DNA from: Tannerella sp.
GTDB taxonomy: Bacteria > Bacteroidota > Bacteroidia > Bacteroidales > Tannerellaceae
Direction: 5' to 3'
Assembly (NCBI GenBank): GCA_031267485.1
Contig: JAIRYY010000164.1
Coordinates: forward strand, 1 to 13,838
Length of the DNA stretch: 13,838 nucleotides
Below, piece by piece: positions 8,109-13,838 of the stretch. The first letter of the stretch is position 1; the number at the start of each line of letters is the position of its first letter. The notes beneath the pieces were generated by a model. The model was not told where the DNA came from. It made no database searches and saw only the letters and a program-made list of their open reading frames with translations. A program made the position numbers and the translations under genes.

Positions 8109-8890
8109 ATACAAGAAAAGAGCAGATGGAGGCGTTTGGGCGCCTGCTGGATATTATGGACGAGCTTCGCGGGAAATGCCCGTGGGACAGAAAGCAGACG
8201 AACGAAAGCCTGCGCACAAACACAATCGAGGAGACGTATGAACTTAGCGACGCGCTCATACGCGAAGACCAGACGGATATAAAAAAGGAACTGGGCGACC
8301 TGTTGCTCCACATCGTTTTTTATTCGAAGATAGGTTCGGAAAAGGACGCTTTCGATATAAAGGATGTGTGTGACGCGCTCTGTGACAAACTGGTTTACCG
8401 GCATCCGCATGTCTTTGGCGACGTTCGGGCGACGACCGCCGGGAAAGTGGAACAGAACTGGGAACAGCTCAAACTAAAGGAAAAAGGGGGCAACAAAACC
8501 GTCCTTGAAGGCGTGCCCGCCGCCCTTCCGTCGATTGTGAAAGCGCAGCGCATCCAGGAGAAAGCGCGCAATGCAGGTTTCGACTGGGAAAAGCGCGAAC
8601 AGGTGTGGGACAAGGTGGAAGAGGAACTTGCGGAACTCCGCCATGAAATTGACGGCAAGGATGAAGCAGGCGCGGAGGCGGAGTTCGGGGATTTCATGTT
8701 CAGCATGATTAACGCCGCCCGTCTTTATCACATCAACCCGGACAACGCACTCGAACTCACCAACCGGAAATTCATCCGCCGGTTCAATTATCTCGAAGCG
8801 CAGGCGGTCGAAAAGGGACGTTCGCTAAAAGAAATGTCCCTTGCCGAAATGGACGCCCTCTGGGACGAAGCAAAACGGAAAGGGCTGTAA
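8105..8890 (+). CDS. mazG: Nucleoside triphosphate pyrophosphohydrolase MazG
   Basis: MazG hydrolyses (d)NTPs to NMPs and pyrophosphate in the cytoplasm and is thought to clean the nucleotide pool and affect alarmone levels. At 261 residues it has the usual full length with two MazG domains. The first holds the family start signature GKCPWD (residues 23-28) and the metal-binding acidic set EExxE (Glu42, Glu43, Glu46) with ExxD (Glu62, Asp65). The second, from about residue 138, has VEEELAEL and EFGDFMFS with the corresponding acidic residues. The ATG overlaps the dsbD stop by 4 bp, so translational coupling is likely. It is the last gene of the operon and converges on dnaA, with a GC-rich hairpin between them. 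Confidence 0.97.
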   Translation: MNTRKEQMEAFGRLLDIMDELRGKCPWDRKQTNESLRTNTIEETYELSDALIREDQTDIKKELGDLLLHIVFYSKIGSEKDAFDIKDVCDALCDKLVYRHPHVFGDVRATTAGKVEQNWEQLKLKEKGGNKTVLEGVPAALPSIVKAQRIQEKARNAGFDWEKREQVWDKVEEELAELRHEIDGKDEAGAEAEFGDFMFSMINAARLYHINPDNALELTNRKFIRRFNYLEAQAVEKGRSLKEMSLAEMDALWDEAKRKGL

Positions 8891-8934
8891 AATGCTGCCA
8901 TAGCATAGGGGGGGCGCCGGCCGGGCGCTTCCCC
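8891..8934. terminator. GC-rich hairpin between convergent mazG and dnaA
   Basis: The 44-bp gap contains two inverted repeats. A small one has ATGCT and AGCAT around GCCAT at about 8892-8906. A GC-rich one at 8908-8934 pairs GCGCC with GGCGC and outer G's with CCCC, with a TT bulge. It probably ends transcription from both sides. The T-tract on either strand is weak (TTATTG on plus), so this is not a textbook intrinsic terminator. Confidence 0.55.
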
Positions 8935-10350
8935 TTATTGTTTCAGGCATCCCTCAATAGCGTCCATTGTGGAGCGGAAAGTCCTGCTGATATCAATCTG
9001 GTCTCTTACGGTTTTGCATGCGTGAAGAACCGTCGCGTGGTCTTTCCCGCCTACCACCTTGCCTATGTGGGCAAAAGACGAATCGGTATATTTCTTTGCA
9101 AGAAACATCGTTATCTGACGCGCCTGAACAATCTCGCGTTTCCGTGATTTCGTCTGTATAAGCGCTTCGTCCAGATTGAAATAGCGGCATACGATTTCCT
9201 GTATCTTTTTTATTGTAAGCTGCTTTTTCTCCAGACGGATAGCCTGGCTAATCACCTGCCGGGCCAGGGAAATGTCTATTTCCTTATTCGTTATGACCGA
9301 TTTGGCCACCAGGGAAACAAGTATCCCCTCGAGGTCGCGCACGTTCTCGGAGACGCTTTCCGCAATAAAATCGAAAACATCTTCTGATATTTCCAGTCCT
9401 TCACGATTGATTTTATTGCGAAGTATCTTTTTCCGCAATTCGAGATCGGGACGCTCTATCGCAGCCGTCATGCCGCATTTCAGGCGGGAGATGAGCCGCT
9501 CTTCCATGCCCTGCAGGTCGACGGGCGCACGGTCGCACGTAAAAATAATCTGTTTCCTGAAGTTATGCAGATTTTTAAATATCTGGAAAAAAATCTCCTG
9601 CGTTTTCGTCATTCCGATAAATTCGTGTATGTCATCTATGATAAGCACGTCAATACTCTGATAGAAACTGACGAAATCGTTTGTCACGTTGTTGCGCACA
9701 GCGTCCGTATATTGCACGCGGAACAGATTCGCCGACACATACAAAACCCTTTTCTCCGGGTGCAGTTCGCGAATTTTCAGGCCCGAAGCGTGGCAAATAT
9801 GCGTTTTCCCGACGCCCGAGGGTCCGTATATAAACAGCGGATTAAAGGCTGTCTTTCCAGGATTCGTCGCAATTTTTTCGGAAACGGCGCGCACCAGCTT
9901 ATTGCTTTCGCTTTCGAAAAAGTTGTCGAAGTTATAGCGCGGGTTCAGCTGGGAATCAAGATCCTGCGATGCAACCTTAATCGGCCCGGGCGTTCTCGTC
10001 ACATCCACTGTATTCGGCGTATGCGCGGGTATTCTCTGGGGGGCTTCACCGGGATACGTCACGGTATGACCGTTGCGGACTATCGTCTGTCCGCTGACCA
10101 TAACGCGATATTTGAGCGTGGTTCCTTCGCCAAATACACGGTTGAGCGTCATCTTCAGCACATTCACGTATTTCTCTTCCAGATACTCATAGAAGAACTG
10201 GCTCGGTACCTGAATCGTGAACTTGGATTCGTCATAAGATAACGGAATAATCGGCTCAAACCATGCTTCAAAAGCGGGTTGAGGCACAATATCCCTTATG
10301 ACTGTCAAGCAGTCTCCCCACATTTGTTTAAAATCTTTCTGCATACACAT
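8935..10350 (-). CDS. dnaA: Chromosomal replication initiator protein DnaA
   Basis: DnaA binds DnaA boxes at the origin and opens the duplex. This 471-residue protein has all four domains: an N-terminal domain (about 1-90, WGDCLTVIRDIVPQPAFEAWF), a variable linker (about 91-135), an AAA+ ATPase with Walker A GPSGVGKT (176-183), Walker B LIIDDIHEF (236-244) and RLISRL near 285-290, and a C-terminal DNA-binding domain with the signature VGGKDHATVLHACKTV (433-448). The first ATG gives MCMQKDFKQMW; the internal ATG at 10344 is equally plausible, since neither has a clear ribosome site. It is not next to dnaN, recF or gyrB; its neighbours are convergent mazG and, upstream on the same strand, mlaD. 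A weak promoter-like match lies at 10403-10434. Confidence 0.97.
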   Translation of the reverse strand: MCMQKDFKQMWGDCLTVIRDIVPQPAFEAWFEPIIPLSYDESKFTIQVPSQFFYEYLEEKYVNVLKMTLNRVFGEGTTLKYRVMVSGQTIVRNGHTVTYPGEAPQRIPAHTPNTVDVTRTPGPIKVASQDLDSQLNPRYNFDNFFESESNKLVRAVSEKIATNPGKTAFNPLFIYGPSGVGKTHICHASGLKIRELHPEKRVLYVSANLFRVQYTDAVRNNVTNDFVSFYQSIDVLIIDDIHEFIGMTKTQEIFFQIFKNLHNFRKQIIFTCDRAPVDLQGMEERLISRLKCGMTAAIERPDLELRKKILRNKINREGLEISEDVFDFIAESVSENVRDLEGILVSLVAKSVITNKEIDISLARQVISQAIRLEKKQLTIKKIQEIVCRYFNLDEALIQTKSRKREIVQARQITMFLAKKYTDSSFAHIGKVVGGKDHATVLHACKTVRDQIDISRTFRSTMDAIEGCLKQ

Positions 10351-10402
10351 TAAAAATTAATTATATAGATGTCAAATTTTATTTTCATGTCCTTTTCGTA
10401 CT

Positions 10403-10434
10403 GCAAAGATTGGAAATTTATTTAGAAAAAAAAA
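10403..10434 (-). promoter_or_regulatory. Possible dnaA promoter
   Basis: On the minus strand AATCTTTGC (10403-10411) matches the Bacteroidetes -7 element in all but its first base. At the right distance, 19 bp upstream, the expected TTTG is instead TTTT within a run of T's. Transcription would start near 10396, leaving a leader of about 45 bases before the dnaA ATG. The position is right, but the -33 half is poor. Confidence 0.4.
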
Positions 10435-10486
10435 CTGCATTTTTATTTGGAAATATCACCTTTTCAACATCCCTTTTTATTTCAAC

Positions 10487-10502
10487 AGATTATGCATAAT
10501 CT
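10487..10502. promoter_or_regulatory. Perfect 16-bp palindrome upstream of dnaA
   Basis: AGATTATGCATAATCT reads the same on both strands with no loop. Such a site could bind a dimeric regulator. It lies about 76 bases upstream of the possible dnaA -7 element and 245 bases after the mlaD stop on the shared strand. Confidence 0.5.
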
Positions 10503-10746
10503 ATTTACTGTCTGTAATATTCGAGTTTGCCGAATTGGAAAATTCGCTCATAAATAAGTAGTTTGGGGATACCGGCCACGATGGTGAAAAACAGTTAAAA
10601 GGACGGGGTTTCTTTTATAAAATATGATATAATCAAACGCTTATGAATTTTGCGCATCCCTATTTTTTTTTTGTTATTTAGAAGCAGTCTAAATTTCATA
10701 AAACTATTGTGGAAACGAAAAATTTTTGTATAAGAAAGGAAGCGGC

Positions 10747-11628
10747 CTAAAACAGCGAAAAACGGACATACCGTTTCGGATTCTGCTTGAAGTCCAAAAG
10801 CAGGCCGGATGCATTATCCAGCGTGTTGTTGAGGTTCCTGTACAGCAGGGAATCGTTGAGCAGCAGCCCCAGGGTGTTATCGTTCGCGTTTAGCCTGAGT
10901 GTCAGCGCATTGATATGCTCCAGAGATGAGTTAAGACTGTTGATGCTCCGGTCCAGGCCCAGCCGGTTCAGGTCGCTGCTGAAAACCGACAGGTTTGCGG
11001 ATGCCGTTTTGAGATTGGACGCAATTTCCGGCACGTCGTTCCCCAGCAGCACATTCAGTTTTTTCGACGATGCCGCCAGTTGGCCGGTCGTGCTTTCGAT
11101 ATTGTCGAGCGACTGCGACAGCGCGGGGTTGTGAACGAGCGTCTGCAATCCGGCGAGTATGGAGTCTATTTTGGGCATCATATCAATAAGCCGGGGCAGG
11201 AGTTCGTTTTCCACCGAGGCCATCATTCCTCCCTTCAAACGCCCCTCGAGTGTGTCGCCGGCTTTATAATATTCGCCGGAGAAGCTGTTGAGTTTCAGAT
11301 GCAGTTCGGCGCCGCTCAGCAGGGTGGATTCGATAGAGATATAGCTTCCCCGGTTAATTTTCATGCCCTTATCGAGGCTTATCTCCAGCGTTATCCTGTC
11401 AGTGGAAGAGTAATCGTAGCGGATTTCCCGCACCAGTCCGATCCGGAATCCCTCGACGAAGACCGGACTTGATATGGTTATCTCGCGCACATTGGTGCAG
11501 GACACGTAATAGTAATTCGCCGGCTTGAAAAGGTTGACGCCTTTCAGATAGTTAACGCCGACATATAACAGCGCCAAACTTATTATGCTTACAAGGCCGA
11601 TGACTGTTTCTTTTGAAAATCTTTTCAT
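10747..11628 (-). CDS. MlaD/MCE-family lipid transport protein
   Basis: MCE proteins form rings that shuttle lipids between the inner and outer membranes, and MlaD is the substrate-binding part of an ABC system. This 293-residue protein has one N-terminal membrane anchor (about residues 8-28) with a short cytoplasmic start. A single MCE domain follows (about 38-115: YYYVSCTNVREITISSPVFV, GFRIGLVREI, STLLSGAELHLKL). The C-terminal part (about 138-275) is helical, with many Leu/Asn/Ser residues, and likely forms the coiled extension. The tail NPKRYVRFSLF looks typical of Bacteroidetes members. Its ATG lies 12 bp after the amidase stop, so the two form an operon. No permease or ATPase gene (mlaE, mlaF) is in the window, so its transporter partner must be encoded elsewhere. 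Confidence 0.92.
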   Translation of the reverse strand: MKRFSKETVIGLVSIISLALLYVGVNYLKGVNLFKPANYYYVSCTNVREITISSPVFVEGFRIGLVREIRYDYSSTDRITLEISLDKGMKINRGSYISIESTLLSGAELHLKLNSFSGEYYKAGDTLEGRLKGGMMASVENELLPRLIDMMPKIDSILAGLQTLVHNPALSQSLDNIESTTGQLAASSKKLNVLLGNDVPEIASNLKTASANLSVFSSDLNRLGLDRSINSLNSSLEHINALTLRLNANDNTLGLLLNDSLLYRNLNNTLDNASGLLLDFKQNPKRYVRFSLF

Positions 11629-11640
11629 GATGAACTGTTT

Positions 11641-12738
11641 TTAATTGTAAATTCTTTTTCCGTCTTTTGTTTTGATGATGAAGGCGCCTTTAAAGTCCTT
11701 CGCCGCTTTTTTATACATAGCGAGGATTTTCCCGTAGTCGGAAGTCGATCCGTATGTATATTTGTAAATACCCTTTTCAGCATAAAAGGAAATGCCGTCA
11801 TATCCCTTGAAACGCTTGTCCCTGACGGACAGTTTCCTGTCGGATGTCAGAATCTGCACTTTATATATGATATTGTCCGTCTGTCCGGTTGCTGTTTCCC
11901 TGTTCTTCCCGTTGCCGGCGGACGGACGGTCTGCCGTCTCCCGGGGAACCGTGATGATCGGCTTACCGTTCATGTTGCCGAGTTTACGGTCGTAATCACT
12001 CTTAAAATCGTCAAAAGCCCTGTATATAGCCTGCGCTATCGTTTTCTGCCCCTCATTTGAAGCCAGGAAATGTTCTTCGGCGCGGTTGGATATAAAACCC
12101 AGCTCAATCAGGACGCCCGGCATGCCCGTTTTTCTCAGGACGAGCAGCCCGGCCTGCCGGACACCCCGGTTATGGCGTTGCGCTTTCGCGAAAGACTTCT
12201 GTATGCCGGATGCAAATGATATGCTCTGTTCCATGTGCTTGTTCTGAATAAATTCAAAAATGATATACGATTCCGTAGACTTGGGGTCAAAACCCTCATA
12301 TTTCTGAAGATAGTCATCTTCCATCAATATGACGGAGTTTTCGCGCATTGCCACATCCAGATTCTCGTCCGAGTTGGCAAGGCCAAGCGTATACGTTTCG
12401 GTCCCCGACGCGTTCCCTCTCCTTACGGAGTTTACATGAATGGAAATAAACAAATCCGCCTTATACCTGTTCGCAATGTTAGCCCGTTCATCCAGCGGGA
12501 TAAAAATATCCGTTTTACGGGTATAGATAATCCTGACGTCCCGATGATTCTGTTCTATTAAAGAACCGAATTTCAGGGCTACGGACAGGTTTATCGCCTT
12601 TTCTTTCGATATGACGCCCACACATCCGGGATCCTTACCTCCATGTCCGGGATCTATCACGACCGTAAAAGTTTTTTGAGCCTGCATATTTAACAAACTC
12701 AATATAAGCATCATTGCTATATATACGTATCTCTCCAT
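11641..12738 (-). CDS. N-acetylmuramoyl-L-alanine amidase (Amidase_3) with C-terminal SPOR-like domain
   Basis: This zinc enzyme cuts the amide bond between muramic acid and the stem peptide, usually during cell separation. The 365-residue protein has a signal peptide (1-20, NMQA-Q) and then the Amidase_3 domain. The expected zinc and catalytic residues are visible: His32 in DPGHGGKDPG, Glu46 in SKEKAINL, His101 in SIHVNS, and Glu212 in LIELGFISN. A polar linker (about 258-288) leads to a SPOR-like domain (about 290-357, YKVQILTS to GAFIIKTKDGKRI), expected to bind denuded glycan at the septum. I chose the ATG at 12738. The longer frame up to 12960 would read through the promoter at 12755-12803 and antisense through the gene remnant, and would bury the signal peptide at residue 75. 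The mlaD gene follows 12 bp downstream. Confidence 0.95.
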   Translation of the reverse strand: MERYVYIAMMLILSLLNMQAQKTFTVVIDPGHGGKDPGCVGVISKEKAINLSVALKFGSLIEQNHRDVRIIYTRKTDIFIPLDERANIANRYKADLFISIHVNSVRRGNASGTETYTLGLANSDENLDVAMRENSVILMEDDYLQKYEGFDPKSTESYIIFEFIQNKHMEQSISFASGIQKSFAKAQRHNRGVRQAGLLVLRKTGMPGVLIELGFISNRAEEHFLASNEGQKTIAQAIYRAFDDFKSDYDRKLGNMNGKPIITVPRETADRPSAGNGKNRETATGQTDNIIYKVQILTSDRKLSVRDKRFKGYDGISFYAEKGIYKYTYGSTSDYGKILAMYKKAAKDFKGAFIIKTKDGKRIYN

Positions 12739-12754
12739 TTCATAATATGCCTCT

Positions 12755-12803
12755 GCAAAGATAGTGCAAGCCGGGAGGAATACAAAATAAACCTGCTTAT
12801 TTT
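12755..12803 (-). promoter_or_regulatory. Bacteroidetes-type promoter with an inverted repeat over the -33 element, for amidase-mlaD
   Basis: On the minus strand, TATCTTTGC lies at 12755-12763 and TTTG at 12783-12786 with a 19-bp spacer. The inverted repeat (GTTTATTTT at 12784-12792, AAAATAAGC at 12795-12803, one mismatch, 2-bp spacer) overlaps the -33 box. Spacing, -7 element and flank (TTTATTTTGTATT, TGCACTATCTTTGC) closely copy the promoter at 1079-1127, so both operons may share a regulator or simply belong to one strong promoter class. Confidence 0.85.
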
Positions 12804-12828
12804 TACTGCTTCCGTTTCGCAAAAGTGA

Positions 12829-13115
12829 GGGCGAATCCTGCAAAATCACACGCAATCCGATAGCCATGCCGGTGCGACGGCAGGAAGCAACGAGCCGGAA
12901 GCGGGACAGAGTTTCGACGACAACGAACTGTCCGAATGGAGCAATGACGGGAATATGCAAACCGCCTGGATTAAATACGAACTGGAAAGAGATGTCGTCG
13001 TCAACGAAATAGAGCTGAAAATGTCCGGCTGGCGGAACCGCAGCTATCCTGTCCGTATTTTTGTGGACGATGAACAGGTTTTTGAGGGAAAAACGCCCAA
13101 AAGTCTCGGATACCT
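12829..13115 (+). pseudogene. Remnant of a carbohydrate-active enzyme: C-terminal discoidin-like (F5/8 type C) domain
   Basis: Frame 1 is open from 12829, just after a TGA at 12826. It reads roughly HAGATAGSNEPEAGQSFDDN, then ELSEWSNDGNMQTAWIKYEL, then a segment with VVVNEIELKMSGWRNRSYPV, RIFVDD and PKSLGY. This pattern (D-x-x-x-x-x-E-W, then W-I-x-Y-E-L, a hydrophobic strand, and S/T-Y-P-x-R-I) matches the discoidin-like sugar-binding end of Bacteroidetes glycosidases and polysaccharide lyases. There is no catalytic domain, no plausible start upstream and no natural C-terminus: the frame runs straight into the 21-bp array at 13100. An ATG at 12955 is inside the domain and is not a real start. 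I see a dead gene fragment, probably the former neighbour of the susC-type gene. Which enzyme it came from cannot be told. Confidence 0.7.
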
Positions 13116-13451
13116 ACAGTTTCAGATACGTATCCTAAAGTTTCAGATACGTATTCTAAAGTCTCAGATACGTATCCTAAAGTTTCGGATACGTATCCTA
13201 AAGTTTCGGATACGTATCCTAAAGTTTCAGATACGTATCCTAAAGTTTCAGATACGTATCCTAAAGTTTCAGATACGTATTCTAAAGTCTCGAATACGTA
13301 TTCTAAAGTCTTGAATACGTATTCTAAAGTCTCGAATACGTATTCTAAAGTCTCGAATACGTATTCTAAAATCTCGAATACGTATTCTAAAGTCTCGAAT
13401 ACGTATTCTAAAGTCTCGAATACGTATTCTAAAGTCTTGAATACGTATCCA
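13100..13451. repeat. 21-bp tandem array, 16 units, each with a central palindrome
   Basis: Sixteen full 21-bp units run from 13116 to 13451 without a slip. A first, 16-bp unit (13100-13115) lacks five bases and is part of the decayed gene. Units 1-8 are type A (AAAGTTTC, then AGATACGTATCCT or GGATACGTATCCT). Units 9-16 are type B (AAAGTCTC, then GAATACGTATTCT). The core is a palindrome in both types: GATACGTATC in A, GAATACGTATTC in B. Since 21 is a multiple of three, several frames stay open (heptads such as FQIRILK and SNTYSKV), but these are by-products. The array ends 57 bp before the susC-like start codon. Confidence 0.95.
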
Positions 13452-13508
13452 ATATTTCAAAACTCAGGTTATGAATACTCGATTTTTAACTTTTAAATAT
13501 TTAATCTT

Positions 13509-13838
13509 ATGATGAACATAAAAAATTTATGGCTAAAGCAATCTGTTATAGTCTGCCTGTTGCCGGGGTTCTGTCTGCCTGTAATGGCACAGTCCCTGCG
13601 GGTAAGCGGAAAAGTAACGGACACGGGCGGAGAACCGCTAACGGGTGTAAGTATCCGCGTTTCAAGCGCGCCGCAAACGGGTACGGCTACCGATATTAAT
13701 GGCGCTTACGATATTACCGTGCCGGACGGCGACGCGGAATTGCGGTTTTCCTATATCGGTTATGTATCGAAATCGGTAAAAACCGGGGAGCGGAAGGTGA
13801 TTGATGTCATACTGGAGGAAGACAGCCGGATGCTGGAA
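13509..13838 (+). CDS. SusC/RagA-family TonB-dependent outer-membrane receptor, N-terminal part (runs off the edge)
   Basis: SusC-type receptors import oligosaccharides or peptides across the outer membrane with a SusD lipoprotein partner, using TonB energy. The first 110 residues are present and the frame is open to the last base. Residues 1-28 are a signal peptide (CLLPGFCLPVMAQ-S). Residues 32-103 are the carboxypeptidase-like regulatory domain: VSGKVTDTGGEPLTGVSIRV, then GTATDINGAYDITVPDG and LRFSYIGYVSKSV. The TonB box and plug should follow beyond the edge. The start may be the ATG at 13509 or the next one at 13512. No promoter with TATCTTTGC lies in the 57 bp between the repeat array and the start codon, so transcription may begin within or before the array. 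The glycosidase remnant upstream suggests a polysaccharide-utilisation locus that lost or rearranged its left end. Confidence 0.93.
   Translation, partial: MMNIKNLWLKQSVIVCLLPGFCLPVMAQSLRVSGKVTDTGGEPLTGVSIRVSSAPQTGTATDINGAYDITVPDGDAELRFSYIGYVSKSVKTGERKVIDVILEEDSRMLE

Larger units (their letters stand above)
10351..10746. other. AT-rich 396-bp intergenic region between mlaD and dnaA
   Basis: There is no gene here. The region holds a perfect 16-bp palindrome at 10487-10502, a hairpin with arms CGAATT and AATTCG around GGAA near 10530-10545, a run of ten T's near 10663-10672, nine A's near 10426-10434, and AT-rich stretches. Sequences loosely like DnaA boxes occur (TTTTCAACA near 10462, ATTTCAACA near 10479, and GTTTCCACA on the minus strand near 10709-10717), but none matches TTATCCACA well. 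An origin or an autoregulatory region is possible but not shown. Confidence 0.6.

Noticed and set aside
9565..10242. 225-residue plus-strand open frame antisense to dnaA
   Set aside because: The dnaA frame carries all domain signatures on the minus strand; this is its shadow.
10351..10746. Confirmed oriC with DnaA boxes
   Set aside because: No 9-mer matches TTATCCACA within one base; the near matches are what AT-rich DNA gives by chance. It is kept only as a low-level candidate.
12955..13314. Small protein with FQIRILK heptads
   Set aside because: Its ATG lies inside a domain whose sequence continues upstream to 12829, and the heptads are the 21-bp DNA repeat read in one of several open frames. 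The frame ends at a chance TGA in a variant unit.
13100..13451. CRISPR array
   Set aside because: The 21-bp units are directly joined with no unique spacers, and no cas gene is nearby. It is a plain tandem array.
13269..13496. Repeat proteins on both strands (RIRIRDF and SNTYSKV heptads)
   Set aside because: These are by-products of a repeat length divisible by three. There is no ribosome site, and no non-repeat domain beyond a short tail.
1..13838. tRNA, rRNA, riboswitch or complete insertion sequence
   Set aside because: I saw no cloverleaf, ribosomal or known riboswitch sequence in the gaps, and no transposase or integrase gene in any frame.

Overview
The window looks like chromosomal DNA from a Bacteroidetes, most likely Bacteroidales, bacterium. 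The evidence is two promoters of the Bacteroidetes type (TTTG, a 19-bp spacer, then TATCTTTGC), few purine-rich ribosome sites, a dnaA that is not beside dnaN or recF, an amidase-MlaD gene pair, and the start of a SusC-type TonB-dependent receptor with its carboxypeptidase-like N-terminal domain. I cannot name the species.

Layout. Positions 1-1075 hold no convincing gene. They are a mosaic of four unrelated repeat structures: a 41-bp tandem array with a hairpin in each unit (1 to about 300), a nested inverted-repeat element (480-685), an in-phase 7-bp array (741-820), and a cluster of four 29-32-bp REP-like units in alternating orientation (886-1060). A strong promoter follows (1079-1127). 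It drives a compact plus-strand operon: a 1003-residue periplasmic TPR protein, a 607-residue outer-membrane beta-barrel, the disulfide reductase DsbD, and the nucleotide pyrophosphohydrolase MazG. The gaps are 3 and 19 bp, and dsbD and mazG overlap by 4 bp. A GC-rich hairpin separates mazG from the convergent dnaA.

The minus strand carries an N-acetylmuramoyl-L-alanine amidase with a SPOR-like tail and an MlaD/MCE-family protein 12 bp behind it. A 396-bp AT-rich gap with a perfect 16-bp palindrome follows, and then dnaA. The amidase promoter is nearly a copy of the TPR-operon promoter, including an inverted repeat that overlaps its -33 element.

From about 12829 a decayed C-terminal piece of a carbohydrate-active enzyme (a discoidin-like domain) runs into an array of sixteen 21-bp repeats (13116-13451). 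Each repeat is centred on a short palindrome. The array ends 57 bp before the start codon of the SusC-like gene, which runs off the right edge.

Most genes concern the cell envelope: outer-membrane and periplasmic proteins, disulfide supply to the periplasm, lipid transport and peptidoglycan hydrolysis. Replication initiation (dnaA) and nucleotide-pool cleaning (mazG) are housekeeping. The genes are ordinary for this phylum. The unusual content is in the repeats, chiefly the helically phased palindrome array in front of susC that seems to have grown out of a dying gene, and the inverted-repeat promoter shared by two operons.
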